This document shows positions 16,667 to 26,297 of a stretch of 64,000 bases of DNA, piece by piece; within the stretch, counting starts at the first letter, position 1; every line of letters starts with the position of its first letter. Source of the stretch: Bacteriovoracaceae bacterium UBA4097 (GTDB lineage Bacteria > Bdellovibrionota > Bacteriovoracia > Bacteriovoracales > Bacteriovoracaceae); NCBI GenBank assembly GCA_002381765.1, contig DFXX01000037.1, positions 1 to 64,000 on the forward strand, in the 5' to 3' direction. The notes below the pieces were generated by a model. The model had not been told where the DNA came from, made no database searches, and was given only the letters and a program-made list of their open reading frames with translations. The position numbers and the translations under genes are program-made.

Positions 16667-17026
16667 TTATTTTGATTTCTTTCTAAAGTTTTCACTATTG
16701 AGTAAGGCCTCAGCAAAAAGACCGGTATACATAGCAAATAAGGCCGTACCACTTAGCATGGTAAGGATGCCTAGGATTTTTCCTAAGATTGTTACCGGAG
16801 TTATATCTCCGTAACCCGTGGTTGTGGCCGTAGCAAAGCTCCACCAAATGGCATCGATAAAAAGCATGTCAGGATTGACACTGGTTTCAATATAAAAGAA
16901 GGCTGTCCCCACTAGTCCTATAAATCCATTGCCTACGATGGTAAGCATGATAAAAACCGGACTAAAGACCAAATTAAATATTTCTCTAGCAAAAAAACCC
17001 AAATTTACGAAGATATGTCTTCTCAT
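16667..17026 (-). CDS. two-helix potassium channel subunit
   Basis: A 119-residue membrane protein with two helices flanking a pore loop. The selectivity filter TTTGYGD is the canonical K+ channel signature. No C-terminal RCK domain follows, so it is a minimal KcsA-like channel. The ATG at 17026 is preferred; the one at 17032 lies in the promoter. There is no SD, and TAAAAT (17033-17038, minus strand) ends 6 bases before the ATG, suggesting a leaderless mRNA. Divergent from the MazG-like gene. Confidence 0.9.
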   Translation of the reverse strand: MRRHIFVNLGFFAREIFNLVFSPVFIMLTIVGNGFIGLVGTAFFYIETSVNPDMLFIDAIWWSFATATTTGYGDITPVTILGKILGILTMLSGTALFAMYTGLFAEALLNSENFRKKSK

Positions 17027-17092
17027 GGTCATATTTTACTCAAACTCTTAATTAAGCTCCACTTAATTCATAAAGTTTTCTATATTAATGAC

Positions 17093-17458
17093 ATGAAAAA
17101 TATTGATTTGATTAAGGTAAATGCTCTGATTGAAGAATTTATTGCCCAGAGAGATTGGGATCAGTTCCACTCTCTTAAGAATCTCGTCATGGCCTTATCT
17201 GTTGAAAGCTCTGAGCTGCTGGAGATTTTTCAATGGCTAACTGAAGAAGAATCTAGGTCCCTAAAAGACGATCCGGTGAAAAAGCAGAGACTTGAAGAAG
17301 AAGTGGCCGATGTCTTCGTGTATCTCATGCGTATAGTTTCCAAAGCCGATATCAATCTGGAAGAAGTGGTCCTAAGAAAAATTAGTGCCAATGCAGAGAA
17401 ATATCCGGTAGAGCTCTCACGTGGCAAGGCCACCAAGTACAAGGATCTCTTGAAATGA
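17093..17458 (+). CDS. MazG-like nucleotide pyrophosphohydrolase
   Basis: A 121-residue all-alpha NTP pyrophosphatase of the MazG/RS21-C6 type. Metal-binding glutamates are visible in ESSELLEIFQW and EEEVADVFVYL (ExxE...ExxD). These enzymes hydrolyse aberrant or excess (d)NTPs to NMPs. The ATG at 17093 is chosen: the upstream in-frame extension is not MazG-like, and TATATT ends 6 bases before this ATG with no SD (possibly leaderless). The stop overlaps the next gene's ATGA. Confidence 0.85.
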   Translation: MKNIDLIKVNALIEEFIAQRDWDQFHSLKNLVMALSVESSELLEIFQWLTEEESRSLKDDPVKKQRLEEEVADVFVYLMRIVSKADINLEEVVLRKISANAEKYPVELSRGKATKYKDLLK

Positions 17459-18336
17459 AATCAAGTCTCTCATCCTTAGTCCATCCTGTAGAGGTTTCTC
17501 ATTTCTTTAAGACGTTTAAAAATAATGAACCCTTTGTGGTTCATCATGATAAAGATTCCCTAAAGGAATTATTTGATCTTCCTTTTCTTAATTCTCTAGA
17601 GACTTTAATTAACTCATGGCCTTTCCCCATCCAGGCCCATCTCCCAGATGTGCGGGATGAAGTGAGCTCAATTGATACTACTGCAAAGGATGCTCAAAAA
17701 CTTTTTGATAACGGCATGGGACTTCTTTTTAATGAGGCCCAAAGGATTTCTCCGGTTCTCATTCATTGGTTAGAAGATATGAGAAAGTCTCTAGGGTTAT
17801 CTGCCATGACTTATGGACGAAGTCTTATTTATGCCACACCAGATGGAAAGGGGACGGCCCCTCATTTTGATCAGAATATTAACTTTGTACTTCAGATTCA
17901 GGGAATTAAAAAGTGGAAGCTCGCCCCCAATCATTCAGTACTAAATCCCATGACCAGACATACTTTGGGTCAAGAGGTGGATGCCGAGCTTATGAGCTAT
18001 TTAGAAGCTCCGATGCCTAGCGAGATGCCCTGTGATGCCTTATCTATAGAGCTTCGCCCTGGATCCTTTCTGTTTGTTCCTCGCGGCCATTGGCACTCAA
18101 CAGAAGCTGAAGGAGATGCTCTAGCACTTAATTTTACTTTTACAGCTCCCACTTGGATTGATCTCTTAAATGCTGCTATGAGAGCGCGTCTGGCACAAAT
18201 CCCTGAGTGGCGGGAGACAGCTATGGTGGGGAATGAGAAAAGATTTCAATATTTGTTAGCTGGTCTTGGAGAGGAGCTTCCTCATTGGCAAGCCGATGAT
18301 ATTCTCGAGATGATTGAGTCAGATGATATGGCCTAA
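17455..18336 (+). CDS. JmjC/cupin-type 2-oxoglutarate oxygenase
   Basis: A 293-residue protein of the Cupin_4 (JmjC-like) family that includes ribosomal-protein hydroxylases such as YcfD/RoxA. The iron ligands are visible as HFD near residues 138-140 and the distal histidine in RGHWHSTE. The fold continues to a C-terminal helical dimerisation region. The substrate is probably a protein side chain, which is inference. Translationally coupled to the MazG-like gene. A second family member is encoded at 62046-62900. Confidence 0.82.
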   Translation: MKSSLSSLVHPVEVSHFFKTFKNNEPFVVHHDKDSLKELFDLPFLNSLETLINSWPFPIQAHLPDVRDEVSSIDTTAKDAQKLFDNGMGLLFNEAQRISPVLIHWLEDMRKSLGLSAMTYGRSLIYATPDGKGTAPHFDQNINFVLQIQGIKKWKLAPNHSVLNPMTRHTLGQEVDAELMSYLEAPMPSEMPCDALSIELRPGSFLFVPRGHWHSTEAEGDALALNFTFTAPTWIDLLNAAMRARLAQIPEWRETAMVGNEKRFQYLLAGLGEELPHWQADDILEMIESDDMA

Positions 18337-18516
18337 TTTTCAAAAACTGTTTGCTAGCCTGTGGTTTGTGGTCTAAATATTAATAATACAGAATGTTAAC
18401 CTTGCCTTTGGAGCTATCTTTGTTCTTTTGTTTTAGACCCTCACCACCTTAGCTCTTCCTGTTTATCCCACATACCTTTTCTTATTTTTTATTAAATTCC
18501 TCGCATTTGGAGTCTT

Positions 18517-20010
18517 ATGCTTTTTTCATCGACCAAACACGACTGGCTTGGGAATGTCAGGGGTGATTTACTTTCTGGTATTGTAGTTGCTCTTGCCCTT
18601 ATTCCTGAGGCCATTGCCTTTTCAATTATTGCAGGAGTGGATCCTAAAGTTGGTCTTTATGCTTCGTTCTGTATTACCGCTGTCATCTCAATTATTGGTG
18701 GCCGTCCTGGTATGATTTCAGCTGCTACTGGTGCCATGGCCTTAGTTATGGTGACTTTAGTTAAAGAGCATGGTCTCCATTACCTTTTGGCGGCTTCTGT
18801 TCTTACAGGGATACTTCAAGTTTTGGCAGGCTACCTCAAGCTGGGAAGCCTCATGAGCTTTGTTTCTCAATCTGTGGTTACGGGATTTGTGAATGCCCTA
18901 GGTATCCTTATCTTTATGGCCCAGTTACCCGAGCTCACCAATGTTACTTGGCATGTATATGCCATGACGGCCTTTGGTTTGGGGATTATTTATTTATTTC
19001 CTTACATACCTAAATTAGGAAAGGTTATTCCCTCTCCCCTTATTTGTATTCTCGTTCTAACAGCAGTTTCTCTTTATTTAGGACTAGATATTCGAACAGT
19101 AGGTGATATGGGGAAACTTCCTGATTCACTGCCTTTCTTTCTTTGGCCTGATATTCCTCTTAACTTTGAAACCCTGAGAATTATCTTTCCATATTCTGCG
19201 GCCCTTGCGGTCGTGGGGTTACTTGAATCTCTTATGACTGCCACTATCGTAGATGATCTTACAGATACTGGTAGTGATAAGAATAGAGAGTGTAAGGGAC
19301 AAGGATTCGCGAATATGGTGGCAGGTCTATTTGGTGGGATGGCCGGTTGTGCCATGATTGGTCAATCCATTATTAATATTAAGTCGGGGGGCCGCGGAAG
19401 GCTTTCAACTTTATCAGCAGGTATATTTCTTTTATTACTTGTCGTTTTCATGAGCGAATGGTTATCCCTGATTCCAATGGCCGCTTTAGTGGCCATCATG
19501 ATCATGGTGTCCATCGGAACCTTTAGTTGGGCATCACTTAAAAAGGCAAAAAAGCTTCCACTTTCAACTAATATTGTTATGTTCTCCACTGTGGCCGTCG
19601 TTGTTTATACTCATAATCTTGCCTATGGTGTGTTTGTAGGAGTTCTACTGGCCTCCCTTTTCTTTGCCAATAAGATCAGTCACTTCATGTATATGAAAAC
19701 TTCCCTGGATGAAGAGAAGAGTTCGCGCAGATATGAGCTACATGGGCAGATCTTTTTTAATTCGGCCAATCGTTTTATCGAAATGTTTAATTTTAAAGAG
19801 GTTGTCGATCACGTCATTATAGATCTCACCCACGCACACTTCTGGGATATCTCTGCTGTTGCCGCTCTTGATAAGGTGGTGATTAAGTTCAGAAGGGAAG
19901 GATCTCAGGTAGAAATAATTGGATTGAATGAAGCTAGTAAGACAATAGTCGATCGCTTTGGGGTCTATGATGATCCAGCGGAAATCGATAAAATTATGGG
20001 AGGTCACTAA
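18517..20010 (+). CDS. SulP-family anion transporter with STAS domain
   Basis: A 497-residue inner-membrane carrier. The N-terminal 400 residues contain the SulP core (GIVVALALIPEAIAFSIIAG, AATGAMALVMV, MAGCAMIGQSIINIKSGGRG) with about 11-13 helices; residues 405-497 are a STAS regulatory domain (DLTHAHFWDISAVAALDKV). SulP proteins move sulfate, bicarbonate or other anions; the substrate cannot be told from sequence. SD GGAG precedes the ATG. The next gene starts within the stop codon, so a stress protein is co-expressed, a recurrent arrangement. Confidence 0.92.
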   Translation: MLFSSTKHDWLGNVRGDLLSGIVVALALIPEAIAFSIIAGVDPKVGLYASFCITAVISIIGGRPGMISAATGAMALVMVTLVKEHGLHYLLAASVLTGILQVLAGYLKLGSLMSFVSQSVVTGFVNALGILIFMAQLPELTNVTWHVYAMTAFGLGIIYLFPYIPKLGKVIPSPLICILVLTAVSLYLGLDIRTVGDMGKLPDSLPFFLWPDIPLNFETLRIIFPYSAALAVVGLLESLMTATIVDDLTDTGSDKNRECKGQGFANMVAGLFGGMAGCAMIGQSIINIKSGGRGRLSTLSAGIFLLLLVVFMSEWLSLIPMAALVAIMIMVSIGTFSWASLKKAKKLPLSTNIVMFSTVAVVVYTHNLAYGVFVGVLLASLFFANKISHFMYMKTSLDEEKSSRRYELHGQIFFNSANRFIEMFNFKEVVDHVIIDLTHAHFWDISAVAALDKVVIKFRREGSQVEIIGLNEASKTIVDRFGVYDDPAEIDKIMGGH

Positions 20011-20873
20011 TGGAAAATAATAAGTACGTAGTTGCTTGTATTAATGGAGTTCCGCCGAGTGAGGCAGTGTGTGACTACTCTTCTTGGCTTTCCCTTAAAC
20101 TTAAAAAGAATCTCAAGCTGTTTCATACTCTTGATCACCAATCAACCGAAGGGGTCTCTGATCTATCCGGCAATATCGGAATTGATTCGAGGGATGAGCT
20201 TCTAGAGGAACTTGTTGCAGTTGAGCATGAGCAGAATAATCTTCTTCGCAAAAAGGCGAGAATTATTCTTGAAGCAGCCAAAAGAAGAGCAGAAAAGAAT
20301 GCTGTGATTGATCCAAAGCTTTGTCTTAAAAACGGTCGACTTTTGGATAATGTTCTAGATTTTAAAAATGATATCGAAGCCCTGGTAATAGGTCGCTATG
20401 GGCTGAATCATCAGAAATCCCCTGAGAAATCAGTAGGCCATAAGGTAGAGGCAGTCATTCGTTCACTTGAAAAACCAATTCTTGTTGTTTCAAAGCCCTT
20501 TGAGGCCCCTTCAAGTCTTCTTCTTGCTTTTGACGGAAGTTCAGCTTCTGAGAAGGCCTTGAGTTATCTTCTTTCTCAAGAAGCCTTTAAAGACTTAGAG
20601 GTACATGTCGTTTATGTCGGAGAGAAAAGTGAAATTTCAGTTTCCTTTGTAAATGAAGCTCTTGCTAGGCTAAAAGCTTCTTCTTATAAGGCCCTGGGAG
20701 TGTACCTCACTGGTGATACAGATAAAGAAATTCTGAATTATCTTCAGGATAATAATATCAGTATGACCGTTATGGGGGCGTTTGGGCATCATTGGTTGCG
20801 AAATCTTTTGATGGGAAGCTTTACCTCGAAGATGCTGTCTTTAAGTGAAAAACCATTATTCTTGATTCGTTAA
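20010..20873 (+). CDS. tandem universal stress protein
   Basis: A 287-residue cytoplasmic protein with two UspA folds (about 1-150 and 166-287). The second repeat has DGSSASEKAL and the ATP-binding-like end GAFGHHWLRNLLMGSFTSKML. UspA proteins bind ATP and modulate stress tolerance. Its start overlaps the sulP stop by one base, so it is probably co-translated with and may regulate the transporter. Confidence 0.88.
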   Translation: MENNKYVVACINGVPPSEAVCDYSSWLSLKLKKNLKLFHTLDHQSTEGVSDLSGNIGIDSRDELLEELVAVEHEQNNLLRKKARIILEAAKRRAEKNAVIDPKLCLKNGRLLDNVLDFKNDIEALVIGRYGLNHQKSPEKSVGHKVEAVIRSLEKPILVVSKPFEAPSSLLLAFDGSSASEKALSYLLSQEAFKDLEVHVVYVGEKSEISVSFVNEALARLKASSYKALGVYLTGDTDKEILNYLQDNNISMTVMGAFGHHWLRNLLMGSFTSKMLSLSEKPLFLIR

Positions 20874-20878
20874 AAAAG

Positions 20879-20914
20879 AAGTTCTTTAGGTCACGATGGT
20901 GGCCTGAAGAACTT
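20879..20914. terminator. stem-loop after stress-protein gene
   Basis: AAGTTCTTTAGG pairs with CCTGAAGAACTT (11 of 12) around a 12-nt loop, 6 bases after the usp stop. There is no T tract on the plus side, so it may act as an mRNA 3' stabiliser rather than an intrinsic terminator. The remaining bases to 21120 hold only AT-rich sequence and the next gene's SD (AAGGAGA). Confidence 0.45.
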
Positions 20915-21120
20915 ACGAGATCTGCATCATATTAACAATCTTCTCATCAATTCTTTAGACTTCCTTTAGGTAATCTTAGTAACTTTATCTCTCTGCAAAA
21001 ATAATTACTTGAATAGCGTTAGACGCTTGTCGTGAATGAAAAACTCCTATAGAAACCTCTCCTATCTTTTCATAGTCACTAATTTCATTTTTTAAATTTC
21101 CTTTAAGGAGAACTTACCTC

Positions 21121-22350
21121 GTGAAAACTCAACCTACTAAGGCCAAGAGCAGCAAGTTACCTCTTATCAAATCTCCTGAGATTAAAAAACAACCCACCTC
21201 ATCCAGAAAAAGAACCGTTGCAGTAAAGTCTTCTGCTGTTCCAGTGCTTTCTGAAAAAGAACAACTAAGGCAAGTTCTACATATGGTTAAGGCGATTAGA
21301 AACGGAGACTTCTCTGTGAAGCTTCCGGTTGAGGGCGAAGGTATCATTGCTGATATTTCTGAAGTCTTAAACGACATCAATGAACTCAATAGCTCCATGG
21401 CCCAAGAGCTTGTTCGAGTAGGACATATTGTTGGTAAAGAAGGAAAGATGAATGATCGCGTGTCCATTGGTGCTGTCAAAGGCTCATGGGCAACAAACGT
21501 CGAATCTATCAATAGCTTGATCGTAGATCTGGTTCAGCCAACCACGGAAGCTGCTCGAGTAATTACAGCAGTGGCCAAGGGTGATCTCTCTCAGAAGATG
21601 ACCATGGATATAGATGGTACTCCACTTAAAGGTGAGTTTGCTCGAATTGGTATGACAGTGAATATCATGGTGGATCAGCTAAACTCATTTGCTTCCGAGG
21701 TTACTCGTGTGGCAAAGGAAGTGGGTACAGAAGGAAAGCTTGGTGGTCAGGCCAATGTAAAGGGAGTATCCGGAACTTGGAAGGATCTAACCGATAATGT
21801 GAATAGCCTTGCGGGTAACTTGACTGCTCAGGTTCGAAACATCGCTAAAGTGACAACGGCGGTGGCAAAGGGAGATCTTTCTCAGAAGATCACCGTTGAT
21901 GCCAGAGGGGAGATTTACGAACTTAAAACCACTATCAACGTAATGGTGGATCAGCTCTCATCTTTTGCGGCCGAGGTGACTCGTGTGGCGAAGGAAGTGG
22001 GAACGGAAGGACGTCTGGGTGGTCAGGCCGATGTGAAAGGGGTCTCTGGTACCTGGAAGGATCTTACCGATAACGTGAATGGTCTAGCGAACAATCTAAC
22101 CGCACAGGTGCGAAACATCGCTAAGGTGACTACCGCTGTGGCCAACGGAGATTTGTCTCAGAAGATTACGGTGGACGCCAAGGGCGAGATTTATGAACTT
22201 AAAAACACCATTAACGTCATGGTGGATCACTTGAACTCATTTGCGGCCGAGGTGACTCGTGTGGCGAAAGAAGTGGGTACAGAAGGAAAACTCGGTGGTC
22301 AGGCCGACGTGAAAGGGGTCTCGGGAACCTGGAAGGATCTTGACCGATAA
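21121..22350 (+). CDS. poly-HAMP hybrid histidine kinase, N-terminal part (frameshifted)
   Basis: A 409-codon open part beginning with GTG after SD AAGGAGA. A basic, low-complexity N-terminus (about 1-55) has no membrane helix. Tandem HAMP-like modules follow (GDLSQK...NVMVDQL...RVAKEVGTEGKLGGQA...GTWKDLTDNVN). The frame ends in GTWKDLDR-stop, where every other module reads GTWKDLTDNVN. An extra G near 22342 and another near 22368 shift the frame; with both removed it continues into the part at 22386, giving about 1724 residues. Either a real lesion or an assembly error within near-identical repeats. Confidence 0.85.
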   Translation: MKTQPTKAKSSKLPLIKSPEIKKQPTSSRKRTVAVKSSAVPVLSEKEQLRQVLHMVKAIRNGDFSVKLPVEGEGIIADISEVLNDINELNSSMAQELVRVGHIVGKEGKMNDRVSIGAVKGSWATNVESINSLIVDLVQPTTEAARVITAVAKGDLSQKMTMDIDGTPLKGEFARIGMTVNIMVDQLNSFASEVTRVAKEVGTEGKLGGQANVKGVSGTWKDLTDNVNSLAGNLTAQVRNIAKVTTAVAKGDLSQKITVDARGEIYELKTTINVMVDQLSSFAAEVTRVAKEVGTEGRLGGQADVKGVSGTWKDLTDNVNGLANNLTAQVRNIAKVTTAVANGDLSQKITVDAKGEIYELKNTINVMVDHLNSFAAEVTRVAKEVGTEGKLGGQADVKGVSGTWKDLDR

Positions 22351-24470
22351 TGTGAATGGTCTAGCGAGACAATCTAACCGCTCAGGTGCGAAACATCGCC
22401 AAGGTTACAACGGCGGTTGCTAACGGAGATTTGTCTCAGAAAATTACGGTGGATGCTAAAGGCGAGATTTATGAACTTAAAAACACCATCAACGTGATGG
22501 TGGATCAGCTTAACTCCTTTGCGGCAGAGGTGACTCGTGTGGCGAAGGAAGTGGGTACAGAAGGTAAGCTTGGTGGTCAGGCCGATGTGAAAGGTGTTTC
22601 GGGTACCTGGAAAAATCTAACAGATAACGTGAATGGTCTGGCCCGAAATCTAACGGATCAGGTGAGAAACATTGCTTACGTGACCACAGCGGTGGCGAAG
22701 GGAGATCTTTCTCAGAAGATTACGGTGGATGCGAAGGGAGAGATTCAGGAACTAAAAGATACCATCAACGTGATGGTGGATCAGCTTAACTCCTTTGCGG
22801 CCGAGGTTTCTCGTGTGGCAAAAGAAGTGGGTACAGAAGGTAAGCTTGGTGGTCAGGCGGATGTGAAAGGGGTCTCAGGAACCTGGAAGGATCTGACCGA
22901 TAACGTGAATGGTCTGGCGAATAATCTAACCGCACAGGTGCGAAACATTGCCAAGGTGACAACAGCGGTGGCCCAGGGAGATTTGTCCCAGAAGATTACC
23001 GTGGATGCTAAGGGAGAGATTTACGAACTTAAAAATACCATCAACGTGATGGTGGATCAGCTTAACTCATTTGCCTCCGAGGTGACTCGTGTGGCGAAGG
23101 AAGTGGGTACGGAAGGAAAGCTTGGTGGACAGGCCGATGTACGAGGGGTGTCTGGTACCTGGAAAGATCTAACGGATAATGTGAATGGTCTAGCGAGAAA
23201 CCTCACGGATCAGGTGCGAAACATCGCTAAGGTGACTACTGCTGTTGCCCGAGGAGATTTGTCTCAGAAGATTACCGTTGATGCTAAAGGCGAGATTCTG
23301 GAACTCAAGAGTACCATCAACGTGATGGTGGACCAGCTTAACTCCTTTGCGGCCGAGGTGACTCGTGTGGCTAAGGAAGTGGGTACAGAAGGAAAGCTTG
23401 GTGGTCAGGCCAATGTGCGTGGGGTATCCGGAACCTGGAAAGATCTGACAGATAATGTGAATGGTCTGGCCTCAAACCTAACAGTTCAGCTTCGAGACGT
23501 GTCCAAGGTTGCGACAGCGATTGCAAACGGAGATTTGTCCCAGAAGATTACAGTGGACGTGAAGGGAGAGATTCTTCAGATTAAGCACGTGATTAACAAG
23601 ATGGTGGATCAGCTCTCCTCATTTGCTTCCGAGGTGACTCGTGTGGCGAAGGAAGTGGGTACGGAAGGAAAGCTTGGTGGTCAGGCAGATGTTATCGGGG
23701 TCTCTGGAACATGGAAGGATTTGACCGATAACGTGAACGTTATGGCCTCAAACCTTACCACCCAGGTGCGAGGGATCGTTAAAGTAGTGACCGCGGTTGC
23801 TAACGGAGATCTTAATCAGAAGTTCGTTCTTGAGGCCAAAGGGGAGGTGGCGGCCCTTGCTGAAACTATTAACAATATGACAGACACACTCCGAACCTTC
23901 GCCGATCAGGTGACTACCGTTGCTCGCGAGGTGGGGATCGAAGGGAAACTAGGAGCTCAGGCCAATGTGCCGGGGGTTGCAGGAACCTGGAAAGATTTGA
24001 CCGATAATGTGAACGTCATGGCCTCTAACCTCACGACTCAGGTGCGAGGGATTGTTAAGGTTGTGACCGCGGTTGCTAACGGAGACCTTAACCAGAAGTT
24101 CTTCATTGAGGCCAAGGGGGAAGTAGCAGCTCTGGCGGAAACCATTAACTCCATGACAGGAACTCTCAGAACCTTTGCGGCCCAGGTTACGACCACTGCC
24201 CGTGAGGTGGGAATTGAAGGAAAGCTTGGTGGTCAGGCGAAAGTGCCGGGTGCATCTGGAACCTGGAAAGATTTGACCGATAACGTGAACCAGCTCGCTG
24301 GAAACCTCACGACTCAGATTCGAGCGATTGCGGAAGTTTCCACTGCGGTGACAAAAGGGGATCTTACTCAGAGTATTACCGTCGATGCTCAAGGGGAGAT
24401 GGCCGCACTAAAAGATAATATTAACCAGATGATTGGAAATCTTAAAGAGACGACTGAGCAGAACACTAAG
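21541..24470 (+). repeat. tandem 276-bp HAMP-module repeats
   Basis: Eleven phased GDL(S/N/T)Q motifs start at 21580, 21871, 22147, 22425, 22701, 22977, 23253, 23529, 23805, 24081 and 24357. The first spacing is 291 and the rest are exactly 276 bp, except 278 across the damaged module. Each 92-residue unit appears to hold two HAMP-like halves. The central units are the most alike at the DNA level, and the last three diverge (GDLNQK, then GDLTQS). Confidence 0.92.
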
Positions 24471-26297
24471 CAAGACTGGTTAAAAACTAACCTCGCAAAA
24501 TTTGCCAGTATGATGCAGGGGCAGAGAAGTATCTTCTCTGTGGCCCAGATGATTATGTCAGAACTTACCCCTCTGATGGATGCCCATCAGGGAACATTCT
24601 TTATCATGGATAATGAAAAAGAAGTGCCAGTACTCTCTCTTATTGCCAGTTATGCTTATACCGAAAGAAAGAATTTTAATAACAGATACAAGCTTGGCGA
24701 GAGCTTAGTTGGTCAATGTGCTTTTGAGAAAAAACGCATCCTGATTCGAAATGCTCCTACTGAATATATTTCAATCTCATCAAGCTTAGGGGAGTCACGC
24801 CCGGTAAATATCATCGTACTTCCGGTTCTCTTTGAAGGAGAACTCAAGGCCGTGATCGAGATCGCAAGTCTTCATGAGTTTACAGAAAACGACTTAAACT
24901 TCCTTGATCAGCTTATGTCATCTCTTGGTGTGGTATTAAACATGATTGCCTCCACCATGAGAACGGAAGAACTTCTAATGGAACTTAAGAAATCCAATGC
25001 TGAACTGGAAGCTCAGGCCAAGGAGCTTGAAGATAAGGCGATGCTACTGGAAATTAAAAACCAGGAAGTGGAGCTTGCCTCTCACTCTGTTGAGGAGAAG
25101 GCCGAGCAGCTCTCTCTTATTTCTAAGTATAAGTCTGAATTTCTGGCAAATATGTCCCATGAACTTAGAACTCCACTGAATAGCTTACTGATTCTTTCAA
25201 AAATGCTCTCCGAGAATAATGATAAAAATATGACTCCTGAGCAGATCAAGTTTGCCAGTACTATTTATTCATCAGGGTGCGATCTTCTGGCCCTCATTAA
25301 TGAAATTCTGGATCTCTCTAAAGTTGAGGCAGGGAAAATGCCGATTATTCCTCGAGAGGTTAAGATTCCAGAAATTTGTGAATACCTGGATCAAACATTC
25401 AGACCGGTGGCCAATCATAAAGGTCTGGGTTTTACCATTGAAAATGATCCTGCCATTCTTGGTACACCAATCTTTACTGACATCACCCGAGTTCAGCAGA
25501 TTTTAAAAAATCTTCTTTCTAATGCCTTTAAATTTACCGAGGAAGGAAAAGTCACCATGCGAATCCTTCGCGAGACTTATAAAGGTGAGAAGTTCATAGT
25601 CTTTAATGTAACCGATACTGGTATTGGTATTCCTAAAGAGAAGCAAACATTCATCTTTGAAGCCTTTCACCAAGCTGATGGAACGACTAACAGAAAATAT
25701 GGTGGTACGGGTCTAGGTCTCACAATTAGCCGACAGATCGCTCGACTACTGGGAGGAAGCATCCGTGTGGAGAGTGCTCCCGGTTTAGGAAGTACCTTTA
25801 CTCTTTATCTTCCTATGAAATATGAAGGTCAGGAAAGCATAGATGAAGCACTTACTGTCAAGGAGCCACCAAAGCTCAAGCTTCCCAAGAATGCTGATTT
25901 TAATGAAAGAAAAGTCCTGGTTGTTGATGATGATATGAGAAATATTTTTGCCATTACGGTGGTACTTGAAAGACAAGGAATGGAAGTGATCTATGCCGAA
26001 AATGGAAAACTTGGCCTAGACAAACTCAGAGAGAATCCTGATGTTGATATTGTCTTAATGGATGTCATGATGCCAGAGATGGGCGGAATTGAGGCCACTC
26101 ATGAGATCAGAAAGATGAAAGAGTTCAGTTCACTTCCTATTATTAATCTCACGGCCAAGGCCATGAAAGGGGATAGGGAGAAGTGCATTGAAGCTGGGGC
26201 GAGTGATTATATTACTAAACCAGTTGATTCAGAGAACTTACTTGCGGTTATGCATAAGTGGCTTATAAGTAATACAAAAGCAGGCCTTAAGTCATGA
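22386..26297 (+). CDS. poly-HAMP hybrid histidine kinase, C-terminal part
   Basis: 1303 codons continuing the kinase above. The visible ATG is internal to a HAMP module, so this is not an independent start. Order: about eight more HAMP modules, a GAF domain (about 710-860), a coiled coil, HisKA with the phospho-acceptor in NMSHELRTPLNS (codon 25158-25160), HATPase_c (GTGLGLTISRQI) and a receiver domain with the phospho-Asp in VLMDVMMPE (codon 26061-26063). No transmembrane helix is seen, so it is cytosolic, like fungal Nik1 kinases in which HAMP arrays sense osmotic or cell-wall stress. The stop overlaps the next signalling gene. Confidence 0.9.
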   Translation: MRNIAKVTTAVANGDLSQKITVDAKGEIYELKNTINVMVDQLNSFAAEVTRVAKEVGTEGKLGGQADVKGVSGTWKNLTDNVNGLARNLTDQVRNIAYVTTAVAKGDLSQKITVDAKGEIQELKDTINVMVDQLNSFAAEVSRVAKEVGTEGKLGGQADVKGVSGTWKDLTDNVNGLANNLTAQVRNIAKVTTAVAQGDLSQKITVDAKGEIYELKNTINVMVDQLNSFASEVTRVAKEVGTEGKLGGQADVRGVSGTWKDLTDNVNGLARNLTDQVRNIAKVTTAVARGDLSQKITVDAKGEILELKSTINVMVDQLNSFAAEVTRVAKEVGTEGKLGGQANVRGVSGTWKDLTDNVNGLASNLTVQLRDVSKVATAIANGDLSQKITVDVKGEILQIKHVINKMVDQLSSFASEVTRVAKEVGTEGKLGGQADVIGVSGTWKDLTDNVNVMASNLTTQVRGIVKVVTAVANGDLNQKFVLEAKGEVAALAETINNMTDTLRTFADQVTTVAREVGIEGKLGAQANVPGVAGTWKDLTDNVNVMASNLTTQVRGIVKVVTAVANGDLNQKFFIEAKGEVAALAETINSMTGTLRTFAAQVTTTAREVGIEGKLGGQAKVPGASGTWKDLTDNVNQLAGNLTTQIRAIAEVSTAVTKGDLTQSITVDAQGEMAALKDNINQMIGNLKETTEQNTKQDWLKTNLAKFASMMQGQRSIFSVAQMIMSELTPLMDAHQGTFFIMDNEKEVPVLSLIASYAYTERKNFNNRYKLGESLVGQCAFEKKRILIRNAPTEYISISSSLGESRPVNIIVLPVLFEGELKAVIEIASLHEFTENDLNFLDQLMSSLGVVLNMIASTMRTEELLMELKKSNAELEAQAKELEDKAMLLEIKNQEVELASHSVEEKAEQLSLISKYKSEFLANMSHELRTPLNSLLILSKMLSENNDKNMTPEQIKFASTIYSSGCDLLALINEILDLSKVEAGKMPIIPREVKIPEICEYLDQTFRPVANHKGLGFTIENDPAILGTPIFTDITRVQQILKNLLSNAFKFTEEGKVTMRILRETYKGEKFIVFNVTDTGIGIPKEKQTFIFEAFHQADGTTNRKYGGTGLGLTISRQIARLLGGSIRVESAPGLGSTFTLYLPMKYEGQESIDEALTVKEPPKLKLPKNADFNERKVLVVDDDMRNIFAITVVLERQGMEVIYAENGKLGLDKLRENPDVDIVLMDVMMPEMGGIEATHEIRKMKEFSSLPIINLTAKAMKGDREKCIEAGASDYITKPVDSENLLAVMHKWLISNTKAGLKS

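Noticed and set aside
16667..17032. True coding overlap of channel and MazG-like genes
   Set aside because: The overlap vanishes when starts are set at 17026 and 17093, each next to a -10-like hexamer.
23949..24392. 147-codon open frame on the minus strand inside the poly-HAMP region
   Set aside because: It mirrors the repeated coding strand; long antisense frames arise from the strongly biased repeat codons. No SD or recognisable protein.
21541..24470. Regular 276-bp spacing that might suggest a CRISPR or satellite array
   Set aside because: Units are coding, in frame and match HAMP modules; no short repeat/spacer structure.
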